Of a stretch of 64,000 bases of DNA, positions 52,239 to 61,532 are shown one piece after another. Position numbers and translations under genes: made by a program. Position 1 is the stretch's first letter. Each line of letters begins with the position of its first letter. Origin of the DNA: Arthrobacter sp. UKPF54-2 (GTDB taxonomy: Bacteria > Actinomycetota > Actinomycetes > Actinomycetales > Micrococcaceae); assembly GCF_007858535.1 (NCBI RefSeq), contig NZ_CP040174.1:1674001-1738000 (forward strand). The letters are read 5' to 3'. The notes below the pieces were generated by a model. The model did no database searches, had not been told where the DNA came from, and saw only the letters and a program-made list of their open reading frames with translations.

Positions 52239-52255
52239 ATCTCATCCCCGTCGAC

Positions 52256-52303
52256 TGCTCCGTCATGGCCGTTTTAAGCGGTCAAAACGGCAGTTACGGA
52301 GCA
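52256..52303. repeat. Imperfect inverted repeat between peptide gene and IS
   Basis: Arms TGCTCCGTCATGGCCGTTTT (52256-52275) and AAAACGGCAGTTACGGAGCA (52284-52303) pair over 8 and 7 bases at their ends with a mismatched centre. No gene is seen here. It could be a small palindromic intergenic element. Confidence 0.6.
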
Positions 52304-52327
52304 AGCGAGGGGTTTATGGCGACGGCG

Positions 52328-52335
52328 GCGACCTG
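52328..52335. repeat. Left target-site duplication of the IS
   Basis: GCGACCTG directly before the left inverted repeat equals 53626-53633 after the right one. Confidence 0.85.
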
Positions 52336-53625
52336 GGGTTATAGGACAAAATGTGTGTCTGCGTGAGGCCTGCTTCCTAGTGCCGGGGCGGTAATGCGGG
52401 GTTTGCTATGCCCTGAGACTCGTAGTTGTGGCTGGTGCTGGGAATTCCTCGCGTTGTGTGCTCTGTGGTTCTGGACTCAAGCGGAACGGTAAGACCTCCG
52501 CCGGGCGGACCCGGTGGAGATGTACGGGGTGCGGTGCGAGCAGCACCAGGACCCGGCCCGATGTGGAACGCCGGGCCCAACTGGGCGCCTTTCTCGGCTG
52601 GCTCATGGGCAAGAGCTCCCAGGTCGAGTGTGTCCGGGAAGGCGCCGACCGGTCCTTCCGCCGCCGGACGGGCTGGTGCTGGAATATCGCCCCACAGATT
52701 CCCGTCACCGGCGAGGTCCACGACCAGATCCAGGTCGACGGGATTTACGTCGGCTCGTGGTGCTGCCTGATCGCGGTCGCCGGCGATTACGTCCTCGGGT
52801 GGCAATGGTGCGACACCGAGAAAAAGGCTGCGTGGGCGGCCCTGCTGGCAAGGTTCCCCGCGCCCACGGTCGTGATCACCGACGGCGGCGCCGGGATTGC
52901 CGCCGCCCTGTCTGAATGCTGGTCCGAGACCGCGGTCCAGCGCTGCCAGGTGCACGTCCAACGCAACGTCCGCACCTACCTGACCGGCCGGCCCAGAACC
53001 GAGGCCGGCAAAGCGCTCCTGCGCCTTGGCCGTGCCCTGACCAGAATCACCACGGCGACCGAAGCCGCGGCCTGGCTCGGAGGCCTGAACGACTGGTATC
53101 AGGACCACGGGCACCTCGTCCGGGCCAGGACCTACCGCAACGGCACCGCCCTCGTGCCGGGATGGGTGCGGGCAAACCAAAGCTGGTGGTTCACCCACGA
53201 CCGGCTGCGCAAGGCCTACCGGCTCCTCGAACGCCTCAGCCGGGCCGGGACTCTCTTCACGTACCTGCGTGCCGAACACGCCGGGCTCAACATTGCACCC
53301 ACAACCAACCGAATCGAAGGCGGCACGAACGCCCAGCTCCGTCTAATCCTCCGGGCCCACCGCGGGATGAGCGAAGAGCACCAAAAGCGCGCCATCGAGT
53401 GGTACCTCTACCTCCACAGCGAAAACCCGCTACCGCCGGCCGAGCTGATCGCGGCGCACCACTACGAGCTCCCGCGGCCGAAGCGAACGGTGATCACGGA
53501 CGGTACTCCGGGCCCGGAACGTTATAGCGCCGGTCTCAGCGCCGAAGAAGGCCTCTGGGCCAGAAAAGGCTGGGCAGGACGCACCTAACACGCCCGAAAA
53601 AGACACACATTTTGTCCTATAACCC
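52336..53625 (+). mobile_element. IS256-family (IS1249-type) insertion sequence, intact
   Basis: A 1,290-base element with perfect 25-base terminal inverted repeats (52336-52360 and 53601-53625; outer end GGGTTATAGGACAAAATG). It carries one transposase gene and is flanked by an 8-base direct repeat GCGACCTG, the size expected for this family. The perfect ends and target repeat suggest recent insertion. It landed in non-coding DNA between the peptide gene and tRNA-Pro, so no gene appears broken. Confidence 0.93.
52428..53588 (+). CDS. IS1249-type transposase
   Basis: A 386-residue transposase. A zinc ribbon at the N-terminus (CVLCGSGLKRNG and CTGCGAS) is followed by a DDE domain: Asp in IQVDGIYVG, Asp in VITDGGAGIAAAL, and Glu in NRIEGGTNAQLR. 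RCQVHVQRNVRTYLTGRP is the usual spacer region motif. The start is GTG 52428. It is full length and uninterrupted, so the element is probably active. Confidence 0.92.
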   Translation: MAGAGNSSRCVLCGSGLKRNGKTSAGRTRWRCTGCGASSTRTRPDVERRAQLGAFLGWLMGKSSQVECVREGADRSFRRRTGWCWNIAPQIPVTGEVHDQIQVDGIYVGSWCCLIAVAGDYVLGWQWCDTEKKAAWAALLARFPAPTVVITDGGAGIAAALSECWSETAVQRCQVHVQRNVRTYLTGRPRTEAGKALLRLGRALTRITTATEAAAWLGGLNDWYQDHGHLVRARTYRNGTALVPGWVRANQSWWFTHDRLRKAYRLLERLSRAGTLFTYLRAEHAGLNIAPTTNRIEGGTNAQLRLILRAHRGMSEEHQKRAIEWYLYLHSENPLPPAELIAAHHYELPRPKRTVITDGTPGPERYSAGLSAEEGLWARKGWAGRT

Positions 53626-53633
53626 GCGACCTG
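53626..53633. repeat. Right target-site duplication of the IS
   Basis: GCGACCTG directly after the right inverted repeat, identical to 52328-52335. Confidence 0.85.
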
Positions 53634-53651
53634 GGGCCCGCTGTGAAAACA

Positions 53652-53683
53652 AAAGAGGGCCTTCCGAATGGAAGACCCTCTTT
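53652..53683 (-). terminator. Terminator of tRNA-Pro
   Basis: A 14-base stem with one G-U-type mismatch (AAAGAGGGTCTTCC in the minus direction) and an ATTC loop, followed on the minus strand by TTTTGTTTTC. It lies directly after the tRNA 3' end. Confidence 0.8.
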
Positions 53684-53686
53684 GAC

Positions 53687-53763
53687 TGGTCGGGATGACA
53701 GGATTTGAACCTGCGACCTCGTCGTCCCGAACGACGCGCGCTACCAAGCTGCGCCACATCCCG
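53687..53763 (-). tRNA. tRNA-Pro (CGG anticodon)
   Basis: A 77-base cloverleaf with encoded CCA. The acceptor stem is CGGGATG/CATCCCG, the anticodon loop TTCGGGA gives anticodon CGG, and the T-loop GTTCAAATC is standard. It reads proline codon CCG. Confidence 0.95.
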
Positions 53764-53856
53764 ATCCGTTACTTCAAAAGCAACTTCACAAGAGTATCCG
53801 ATCCGGCCCCCGGATGCGAAATCGGAGCCGTCACAGGGAGGGCGGGCGCCGCCGGG

Positions 53857-55698
53857 TCAGACCAGCGAGTCCTTCCACGCCCCGTGCAGCTTGGCGAAGC
53901 GTCCGCCGCCGCCGATCAGCTCCGCTGGCGTGCCGTCCTCGACCACGCGGCCGTCGTGGACCACCAGCACCCGGTCCGCGGTCTCCACGGTGGAGAGCCG
54001 GTGCGCGATGATCAGCGCCGTGCGGCCGGCCCCGCCGGAGCCGGCTGAGCCGACTACCCGCAGCAGGCTCGCCAGGCCGGCCTGGACCAGGCGTTCGGAC
54101 GGGATGTCCAGCGAGGACGTGGCCTCGTCCAGGATCAGCACCGCGGGCCGGGCCAGGAACGCCCGGGCGAAGCTGATCAGCTGGCGCTGGCCGGCCGAGA
54201 CCCGCCCGCCGCGCTTGTTCACGTCGGTGTCGTACCCGTCCGGCAGCGCCATGATGAACTCGTGGGCGCCCACGGCCTTCGCCGCGTCCTCGATTTCCTG
54301 ACGGGACGCCTCCGGCCGGCCGAGGGCGATATTGTCCGCCACGGATCCGCTGAACAGGAACGCCTCCTGGGTGACCATCACCACGTTCCGGCGCAGGTCC
54401 GACGTCGTGAGCTGGCGCAGGTCCACGCCGTCGAGCGTGAGCGAACCGGAGGAGACGTCGTAGAAGCGCGCAATCAGCTTGGCGAGGGTCGACTTGCCGG
54501 CGCCGGTCTGGCCCACAAGGGCGACCGTCTGGCCGGCCGGGATGTGCAGGTCCAGGGCGGGGATGACCACTGGGCCGTCGCCGTAGCGGAACTCGACGTT
54601 CTCGAAGTCGATGCGGCCCTCCGCCGCCGGCAGCGCCACCGGGTTCTGCGGCGGACGGACCGTGGGCACCTCCTCAAGCAGCCCGGAGACCTTTTCCAGC
54701 GCCGCCTGCGCGCTCTGGAAGGAGTTGTAGAACATGGCCATCTGGTCGACGGGCTGGAAGAAGCGCTTGGCCGAGAGGATCAGGGCCAGCAGCACGCCCA
54801 CGGCGAGTTCACCGGAGAGTACCCGGAAGCCGCCCGAGAGCAGGACGACGGCGACGCAGACGTTACCGATCAGCACCAGGCCGGGCTGGAGGACACCGTT
54901 GAGGTTGATCGACCGGACCGTGACCTTGCGGTAGTCCTCGGAGAGTTCGGCATAGCGCTGGGCGTTCTGGCGCTCCTTGCGGAAGGCCTTGACGGCGCGG
55001 ATGCCGGTCATCGTCTCGACGAAGTGCACGATCAGCCGGGCCGAGACGACCCGGGATTCACGGAACGCGATCTCGGAGTGCTTCTGGTACCAGCGGGCCA
55101 GGAAGTACATCGGCACGCCGGCCGCGAGCACCAGCAGCCCGCTGCGCCAGTCGAGGGCGAACACCGTGACGGCGGTGAAGACCATAAACAGCAGCCCGGA
55201 GGCGAGCGAGCTGACGCCGGAGTCGAGCAGTTCCCGCAGCGCCTCAAGGTCCGAGGTCTGCCGGGCGATGATGCGGCCCGAGGTGTATTTCTCGTGGAAC
55301 TCCAGGCTCAGCCGCTGGGTCTGGCGGAAGACGCGCACCCGCAGGTCCAGCAGCATCGCCTGGCTCAGCCGCGCCGTCGAGGTCACGTAGAGGGCCGTGA
55401 GGCCCGCGGTCGCGACGGCCGCGGCGAGGTACGCGGCGCCGGCGAGCATCAGCGGGAGGTTGTCGCCGGAGCGGAGGGCCGGCAGGGCGTGGTCGATGCC
55501 GAACGCGATCAGCGCCGGGCCGGCCACGCGGGCAGCCTGGGACAGCACGACGGCGGCGATGGTCAGCCAGAAGCGCCGGCGGACCGGCCGGATCAGTGAG
55601 CCGAGCAGGGCCAGGGAGCGGCGTCGGACGGCCCTGCTGTCGGACTTGGACAGGTGCGCGTTGTCCTCGTTGGCGGTACCAAAGGTGGCCGTGCTCAT
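53857..55698 (-). CDS. ABC exporter half-transporter B (canonical ATPase site Glu)
   Basis: A 613-residue fused six-TM and ATPase protein. Walker A is [12 protein letters not shown], Walker [13 protein letters not shown] with the catalytic Glu, and the switch His is in [10 protein letters not shown]. Its signature motif is changed (RVSAGQRQ in place of LSGGQ). It starts inside the stop of the upstream half-transporter (ATGA overlap), so the two form a heterodimer. It probably exports drugs, lipids or peptides. Confidence 0.93.
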   Translation of the reverse strand: MSTATFGTANEDNAHLSKSDSRAVRRRSLALLGSLIRPVRRRFWLTIAAVVLSQAARVAGPALIAFGIDHALPALRSGDNLPLMLAGAAYLAAAVATAGLTALYVTSTARLSQAMLLDLRVRVFRQTQRLSLEFHEKYTSGRIIARQTSDLEALRELLDSGVSSLASGLLFMVFTAVTVFALDWRSGLLVLAAGVPMYFLARWYQKHSEIAFRESRVVSARLIVHFVETMTGIRAVKAFRKERQNAQRYAELSEDYRKVTVRSINLNGVLQPGLVLIGNVCVAVVLLSGGFRVLSGELAVGVLLALILSAKRFFQPVDQMAMFYNSFQSAQAALEKVSGLLEEVPTVRPPQNPVALPAAEGRIDFENVEFRYGDGPVVIPALDLHIPAGQTVALVGQTGAGKSTLAKLIARFYDVSSGSLTLDGVDLRQLTTSDLRRNVVMVTQEAFLFSGSVADNIALGRPEASRQEIEDAAKAVGAHEFIMALPDGYDTDVNKRGGRVSAGQRQLISFARAFLARPAVLILDEATSSLDIPSERLVQAGLASLLRVVGSAGSGGAGRTALIIAHRLSTVETADRVLVVHDGRVVEDGTPAELIGGGGRFAKLHGAWKDSLV

Positions 55699-57518
55699 CG
55701 GGACACCTCCTCGGCCTCGAGGGCGGACAGTTCAGAGTCCAGATCCCGCGGTTCCGGGTCCAGGCTGGCGATCACGTAGCGGTAGTGGCTGTTCTCCGCC
55801 AGCAGTTCCGTGTGGGTGCCGACGGCGGCGATCCGGCCGTCCTCCAGCAGGGCCACCCGGTCGGCCAGGGCCACGGTGGAGGGGCGGTGGGCCACGATCA
55901 GGGTGGTGGTGTCCGCGAGCACGACACGCAGCCGGGCCTCGACGAGCTCCTCGGTGTTGACGTCCAGGGCCGAGAGCGGATCGTCCAGCACCAGCACCAG
56001 CACCTTCGGCTTGGCGGCGACGGCCCGGGCCAGGGCGATCCGCTGACGCTGCCCGCCGGACAGGCTCAGGCCCTCCTCGCCGATGAGCGTGTCCAGGCCC
56101 TCGGGCAGGGAGTAGGCGAAGTGCGCCTGAGCGGTGTCCAGCGCCTCGGCCAGGATTTCTTCCCGGCGCTCCGGAGACTCCTGGCCCTGTACTCCGAGCA
56201 GCACGTTGTCCCGCACGGAACTGGAAAAGAGGGTGGTGTCCTCGAAGGCCACCGAGACGATGGTACGCAGTTCCTCGACGCTGAACTCGCGCAGGTCCAC
56301 GCCGTCGATCGTCACGGAGCCCGCCGTGACCTCGAACAGGCGCGGCACCAGCTGCAGCAGGGCGCTTTTGCCGCTGCCGGTGATGCCCACCAGGGCCATC
56401 GTCTCGCCCGGCCGGATGTCCAGGCAGATGTCCTTGAGGACCGGCTTCTCCGGCGCGTCCTCGAAGGCGAAGGTGGCGTTGTGGAAGCCCAGGGCGCCCC
56501 TGAGCTCGGCCGGGCGGCGCGGCTCGTCCGGGCTGGTGATGGTGTTGACGGCGTCCATCACCTCGAAATGCCGGTCCACCGCGGTCTTGGCGGTCAGCGC
56601 CATGGCCAGCAGCATGCCGCAGAACTCCACCGGAGCGGCGATCACGGCGGCGGTGGCGAAGAACGCCACGAGCGAGCCGATGCTCAGCTGGCCGCCGGCG
56701 GCCAGCATGATGCCGACGACGAGCCCGGCGCCCAGGGCCAGCTCAGGCAGCAGGGTGACGACGAGGCTGAAGGCGGCGAGGTGCCTGGCCTTCACAATCT
56801 CGGTCTGGCGCAGTTCCTCGGCCTGTTCGTTGAAGTTCTCCAGCGCCTCGCGGCTGCGGCCGAAGGCCTTGAGCACGCGGATGCCGTGGACGGACTCCTC
56901 GACCGTGGTGGCGAGGTCGCCGGCCTGGTCCTGGCTGCGGCGGGCCACTTTGCTGAACCGGGTGCGGAAGCGGAAGCCGTAGATCATGATTGGCACGGCG
57001 GCGGCCAGAAAGATCAGCGCGAGCTGCCAGCTCATGGCAAACATCACGACGACGCCGATCACCACCGTGAGGGTGGTGACCACCAGCATGATCGCACCGA
57101 AGGCCATCCAGCGCCGGAGGAAGTTCAGGTCCGTCATGGCGCGGGAGAGCAGCTGGCCCGAGCCCCAGCGGTCGTGGAAGGACACGGCGAGGTCCTGGAG
57201 GTGGTCGTAGAGCGAGACCCGCATCCGGGTTTCCACCGTGGTGGCCGGGTTGATCACGAACTGGCGGCGCAACGCCACCAGCCCGGCTTCGGCGATGCCC
57301 AGGACGAGAATCACGGCGGAGGCGATCCAGACGGCCTGGCTGCTGCCGCCTGGCTGCAGCCAGTCGTTGATGAGCACCCGCAGCACCTGGGGGATGGCGA
57401 GGGCGACGAGGCTGGCCATCAGGGCAGAGACCAGGCCCAGGACAAGCCGCGGCATGATCGGCCTGACGTGCGGATAGAGACGACTGATTGACGAGAAAAA
57501 CGGTGTCTGCTTGGCCAT
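55695..57518 (-). CDS. ABC exporter half-transporter A (degenerate ATPase site)
   Basis: A 607-residue fused six-TM and ATPase protein. Walker A is [13 protein letters not shown] and the signature is a normal [16 protein letters not shown]. Walker B reads [12 protein letters not shown], with Asp in place of the catalytic Glu. Together with the changed signature of its partner this makes one ATP site degenerate and one normal, as in TM287/288 or BmrCD exporters. The 683-base region upstream holds a repeat array rather than a recognisable regulator. Confidence 0.93.
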   Translation of the reverse strand: MAKQTPFFSSISRLYPHVRPIMPRLVLGLVSALMASLVALAIPQVLRVLINDWLQPGGSSQAVWIASAVILVLGIAEAGLVALRRQFVINPATTVETRMRVSLYDHLQDLAVSFHDRWGSGQLLSRAMTDLNFLRRWMAFGAIMLVVTTLTVVIGVVVMFAMSWQLALIFLAAAVPIMIYGFRFRTRFSKVARRSQDQAGDLATTVEESVHGIRVLKAFGRSREALENFNEQAEELRQTEIVKARHLAAFSLVVTLLPELALGAGLVVGIMLAAGGQLSIGSLVAFFATAAVIAAPVEFCGMLLAMALTAKTAVDRHFEVMDAVNTITSPDEPRRPAELRGALGFHNATFAFEDAPEKPVLKDICLDIRPGETMALVGITGSGKSALLQLVPRLFEVTAGSVTIDGVDLREFSVEELRTIVSVAFEDTTLFSSSVRDNVLLGVQGQESPERREEILAEALDTAQAHFAYSLPEGLDTLIGEEGLSLSGGQRQRIALARAVAAKPKVLVLVLDDPLSALDVNTEELVEARLRVVLADTTTLIVAHRPSTVALADRVALLEDGRIAAVGTHTELLAENSHYRYVIASLDPEPRDLDSELSALEAEEVSR

Positions 57519-57687
57519 GCCTGCTTCTTAACTGCGACTGCGAAATGAATTACGCAACTGGATGTAGTTTCCTATAGCAACTACCCTAGGCCATCCCGTG
57601 ACCGGGTTCACAGGATATCGGCCCGTACCGCAAACTGGCGCAGTAATTATGTTCCGTAATGTCAGTGCGGGGAGGGGCTTGCCAGCA

Positions 57688-58128
57688 GGACATGCCCATC
57701 GTCCGGCGTGCCGGCGGGACATGCCCATGCCAGCGCGGCGCGGTGGGGCATGCCCATCGCCCGGGCAGCGCGGTGGGACATGCCCATCGTCCGGCGTGCC
57801 GGCGGGACATGCCCATCGCCCGGGCAGCGCGGTGGGACATGCCTATTGTTGGGTCCCTCAAGGTTCGGACATGCCCGTTCCGCGGCCGCCCAGTTGAGCA
57901 TGCTCATTCGTCGCTACAGGGCTAGACCGACATGTCCATCCTTGGACGCCGGGGATGGGCAAAATGCCGTTATGTCCATCGCTGGGCGTGAAGACCGGGC
58001 ATGTCCGGTGGAGCGTGGGTCTTTGACCGGGCATGTCCGTTGCTGGGCGTGAAAGCTGGGCATGCCCGTTGGAACCTTGGCCTCGGGCATCTGCGGTGTA
58101 GACGCAGGTACGGGGGATGGGCATGTCC
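57688..58128. repeat. Regular array of GGRCATGYCC cores
   Basis: It fills most of the 683-base gap upstream of the ABC operon. Cores lie at 57688, 57717, 57746, 57776, 57805, 57835, 57867, 57928, 57997, 58029, 58058 and 58119. The first six are 29 or 30 bases apart; the spacers are of a few types that recur (ATCGTCCGGCGTGCCGGCG twice, ATCGCCCGGGCAGCGCGGTG twice). In the second half the core is mostly GGGCATGYCC with blocks such as TGCTGGGCGTGAA also seen at 47.8-48.1 kb. Unit lengths break any reading frame, so it is not coding. Confidence 0.9.
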
Positions 58129-58202
58129 CTCCGAAGCTGGCGCAATGTCCCCCGCATCCGGCCAAGGTGCACCGGGGGAGATCCGGGTAGGGTAGCGCCG
58201 GG

Positions 58203-59150
58203 TCAGCTCCGGGCGGTCAGGGTGAGCAGCACGGCCTCGGGCTTGCAGGCGATCCGTACGGGGGCGAAGCGCGAGGTGCCAATGCCGCCGGAGACGTTCA
58301 CCGGCGTCGTGCGGCCTTTGCTTTCCCAGTCGTGCAGGCCCTTGGCCCGCCAGGTGGGCAGGTCGCAGTTGGACACCAGGGCACCGTAGCCGGGGACGCA
58401 GATCTGCCCGCCGTGGGTGTGCCCGGCCAGCAGCAGATCTGCGGAATCCTCGGTGAAGTGGTCCAGCACGCGCTGGTAGGGGGCGTGCACAACGGCCACC
58501 CGCAGGTGCGGCTTGGCATCCTGGCCCCTGGTGCCGCGGGGCCAGCCGGCGTACCGCTCCAGGCGCAGGTGCGGATCATCCACGCCTGAGAAGTCCATCC
58601 GCAATCCGCCGATCACCAGCGACTGGCAGCGGTTGGTCAGGTCCACCCAGCCGGCCATCCCAAAGCCCGCCTTCAGCCTCGGCCAGTCCAGCTCCACGGG
58701 TTTCTTCGGCCGGCTGGAGGGTCCCCGGAGGTAGGCGGCCGGGTTCTTGAAGCCGGGCGCGTAGTAGTCGTTGGAGCCGGGAACAAAAACGCCGGGGAAC
58801 TCCATCAGCGGCCGCAGGGCCTCCAGCACCGGCCCCACCGCCTGGGGGTGGCTGAGATTGTCCCCGGTGTTGACCACCAGGTCGGGTTTGAGTCCGGCGA
58901 GGGACCCGAGCCAAGCGGCCTTGCGGCGCTGGCCGGGCACGAAGTGGATGTCGCTCAGGTGCAGCACCCGCAGCGGCCCGAAACCAGGCGGCAGGATCGG
59001 GAGGGTTTCCTCCCGCAGCACGAACTGGTTCTTCTCCCACAGCCCGTAGCCGGCCGCGGCGGTGCCTGCGGCAGCTCCGACGACGGCGGTCACGGCAAAG
59101 CCGCGCCCGATGCTCCGGGCGCGGCTAGCCAGGGTGCTGGCGGTGGCCAT
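58203..59150 (-). CDS. Membrane-anchored metallophosphoesterase (YaeI-like)
   Basis: A 315-residue calcineurin-like protein with an N-terminal TM helix (about 15-38). Metal sites are LHLSDIHFVPGQ, NTGDNLSH, PGSNDYYAPG, VVHAPYQR and LAGHTHGGQI. It acts on a phosphoester, perhaps lipid-linked, outside or at the membrane. Its ATG is 2 bases after the stop of the PBP gene, so both are probably one operon. It contains no signal for secretion beyond the anchor. Confidence 0.9.
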   Translation of the reverse strand: MATASTLASRARSIGRGFAVTAVVGAAAGTAAAGYGLWEKNQFVLREETLPILPPGFGPLRVLHLSDIHFVPGQRRKAAWLGSLAGLKPDLVVNTGDNLSHPQAVGPVLEALRPLMEFPGVFVPGSNDYYAPGFKNPAAYLRGPSSRPKKPVELDWPRLKAGFGMAGWVDLTNRCQSLVIGGLRMDFSGVDDPHLRLERYAGWPRGTRGQDAKPHLRVAVVHAPYQRVLDHFTEDSADLLLAGHTHGGQICVPGYGALVSNCDLPTWRAKGLHDWESKGRTTPVNVSGGIGTSRFAPVRIACKPEAVLLTLTARS

Positions 59151-59152
59151 GG

Positions 59153-61495
59153 CTAGGGCTTCTGCCCCGGGGGCGTCGGCGGAGCGTTGCCGGGCGGTGC
59201 CGGTGCAGGTGCCGGGCTGCTCGGCGCAGGGCTGTCGGTGGGCGCCGGTGCCTGGGTGGGCGCCGTCGATGGCTTCGGGGCTGCCGGGGCCGGAGCCGGG
59301 GCGGTGACCGGGCCGGAGACCATGTTCGAGGGCGGGGCCGGGAACGGATCGGTACCGTACGCCGGGGCTACTTGGGCCATGAAGTTCGAGAACTGCGGGC
59401 CGGCGATCATGTAGCCGTCGATCCCCTTGTAGAACTGGCCGTTGATGGTGATGTTCTGGCCGGGGCGCCGCTGGTCAAGCAAAGCGTCGCCGAACCAGGA
59501 CGCCGTGGCCAGGCCCCGGGTGTGGCCGACCACCCAGGTGGACCCGTTGTTGTTGGAGGTACCGGTCTTCGCCGCGATCGGGAAGTTGGTCCGGGTGGAG
59601 ATCCGCGGTTTGATCAGCGCGCCCGAGCCCCGGTTCAGGACCTCCTGCAGCGCGTAGTTGACGCCCCGGGCGACCTCGGGCTTGATGGCGTCCCGGCAGT
59701 TGGTGGCCTGGGCCGGCAACTGGGCGCCGTTCTGGTCAGTGACCGAGGTGATGGCGATCGGCTCGCAGTACTTGCCGTCGTTGGCGAAGGTCGCAAACGC
59801 GCTGGCCATGGACAGCGGCGAGGTCTGGGTGGACCCCAGCAGGTTCGCGGTGGTGAACATGTTGATCTTCGGGTTCGCCTCGAGGATCTTGCCGTCCTTG
59901 TCCACTTCAGGCAGTCCGGAGTGCAGGCCGACGGAGTCAACGATTTTCTGGATGCCGCAGAAGTCCAGCTGGGCCGCGGAGGCGAAAGTGATGGTGTTAA
60001 TGGAGTTGTAGAGGCCCTCAAGAACGGTCAGGGGCCGGTACCAGGTCTCCTCGGCGTTCTGCAGGTCGTCCGCCGCGCCGAGGTCCTTTTCGGCGGTGTT
60101 GTAGGCGCCGGTGGTCACACCGCACGAGTTCCTCCACTTGAAGTTCAGCGGGTACTTCCGCACGGCGCCGTTGAGCACCTGGTTCATCGACTTGCCCTCA
60201 TTGAGCCACTCGGCAAACGTGAAGGGTTTCATGGTCGAGCCCGGCTGCGCGCCGCCGAGGCCGTTGAGGTCGTTGCCCTTCTCATCGAGTTTGTCGACGT
60301 TGAAGTTCAGGTTCGTGTCGAACTTTCCCTCGGCGGGGAACCACACGGTGTTTTGGGCCATGTTGATGATCTTGCCGGTGCCGGGCTGGACCGAGACCAG
60401 GGAGGCGCCCCATTTGTCCGGGTTCGCGCCGGCCGAGGCGTCCACCTGGGCCTGGGCGACGGCCTGGGCGTTGGGGTCCAGCGTGGTCTTGATGGTCAGG
60501 CCGCCGCGGAAGATCTTCCGGTTGCGGGCGTCGGCGTCGGCGCCGTAGGCAGGGTTGTTGAGCAGCAGGTGCAGCACGTAGTCACAGAAGTACGGCGCCG
60601 TGGAGGCGTACGCGCAGCCCTGCTTGGCCTGGGTGACCTTGGTTTCCACCGGGGTGGCAACGGCGGCGTCGTACTCCGCCTGCTTGATCTTGTCCTGCGT
60701 CAGCATCGCCTTCAGCACCAGGTCCCGGCGCACCTTGGCGTTGTCCGGGTGGGTGATCGGGTCATAGAAGGACGGGCTGTTCACCAGGCCGGCCAGCAGC
60801 GCGGCCTGCGGCAGGGTCAGGTCCTTGGCGGAGGTGCTGAAGAAGAACTTCGAAGCAGCCTCAATGCCGTAAGCGTCGCGGTTGAAGAAGACAATGTTCA
60901 GGTAGCCCTCGAGGATCTGCTCCTTGGTGAACTTCTTCTCCAGGGCGATGGCGAGCTTCATCTCGCGGAGCTTGTCCCCGACGCCCTTGTTGACGCCGTT
61001 GAGTAGGACCTGATCGCCCTTGCCCTCGGATTCCAGCGAGGAGTTGATGACGTTGTTGACATACTGCTGCGTGATGGTCGACGCGCCCTGCTTGCTGCCG
61101 CGGGCGGTGCTGACCAGCGCGCGCAGGATGCCGGTGGTGTCCACGCCGCCATGTACGTAGAAGCGGCTGTCCTCGATGGCGACCACCGCGTCCTTGATGT
61201 ACGGCGACATCTTGTCCAGCGACACCCGGGTCCGGTTCTCGGAGAAGAGGCTGGCGATCACGCTGCCGTCGGCAGCGAGGATGTTGGTGGACTGGCTCGG
61301 GGGATCGACCTGGAGCTCGGCCGGGAGGGTCTCAAAGAACTTGATCGAGCCGCTGGCGGTGTTGCCGGAGAGGGCGGCCGCCGGGACCAGCAGCCCCGCC
61401 ACGAGCACACCACAAATGGCGCTCACGCCCAGGAAAAGAATGATCTTTCCGAGGGTGGTGGCCGTGTCGAATAAAGGGTTCTTACCAGTCGCCAT
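59153..61495 (-). CDS. Class A penicillin-binding protein (transglycosylase/transpeptidase)
   Basis: A 780-residue PBP1-type enzyme of peptidoglycan synthesis. One TM helix (about 18-42), a GT51 domain (VAIEDSRFYVHGGVD, KQGASTITQQYVNN, EGYLNIVFFNRDAYG) and a transpeptidase domain with SxxK (GSTMKPF), SxN (YNSINT) and KTG (AKTGTSNN) follow in order. A tail of about 60 residues is Pro/Ala/Thr-rich. Beta-lactams should bind the SxxK Ser. ATG 61495 is preferred to a GTG 3 codons upstream. Confidence 0.95.
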   Translation of the reverse strand: MATGKNPLFDTATTLGKIILFLGVSAICGVLVAGLLVPAAALSGNTASGSIKFFETLPAELQVDPPSQSTNILAADGSVIASLFSENRTRVSLDKMSPYIKDAVVAIEDSRFYVHGGVDTTGILRALVSTARGSKQGASTITQQYVNNVINSSLESEGKGDQVLLNGVNKGVGDKLREMKLAIALEKKFTKEQILEGYLNIVFFNRDAYGIEAASKFFFSTSAKDLTLPQAALLAGLVNSPSFYDPITHPDNAKVRRDLVLKAMLTQDKIKQAEYDAAVATPVETKVTQAKQGCAYASTAPYFCDYVLHLLLNNPAYGADADARNRKIFRGGLTIKTTLDPNAQAVAQAQVDASAGANPDKWGASLVSVQPGTGKIINMAQNTVWFPAEGKFDTNLNFNVDKLDEKGNDLNGLGGAQPGSTMKPFTFAEWLNEGKSMNQVLNGAVRKYPLNFKWRNSCGVTTGAYNTAEKDLGAADDLQNAEETWYRPLTVLEGLYNSINTITFASAAQLDFCGIQKIVDSVGLHSGLPEVDKDGKILEANPKINMFTTANLLGSTQTSPLSMASAFATFANDGKYCEPIAITSVTDQNGAQLPAQATNCRDAIKPEVARGVNYALQEVLNRGSGALIKPRISTRTNFPIAAKTGTSNNNGSTWVVGHTRGLATASWFGDALLDQRRPGQNITINGQFYKGIDGYMIAGPQFSNFMAQVAPAYGTDPFPAPPSNMVSGPVTAPAPAPAAPKPSTAPTQAPAPTDSPAPSSPAPAPAPPGNAPPTPPGQKP

Positions 61496-61532
61496 GTTTT
61501 CCACTTTACCGGCAAGGACTAGGCTTTACTTC

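Noticed and set aside
54262..57491. Two long plus-strand open frames opposite the ABC genes
   Set aside because: The minus-strand proteins have full ABC motifs; the plus frames are His/Gln/Asp-rich shadows.
57688..57844. CRISPR array
   Set aside because: The repeats are only about 10 bases, the spacers recur instead of being unique, and no cas gene is in the window.
57688..58128. LexA-type SOS boxes
   Set aside because: The actinobacterial SOS box is GAAC-N4-GTTC; the GGRCATGYCC core does not match and there are too many copies.
57598..58195. Several small open frames in the repeat array, both strands
   Set aside because: Unit lengths of 29 and 30 bases shift the frame and no ribosome site is convincing; the repeated GHAHRP-like words are translations of the DNA repeat.
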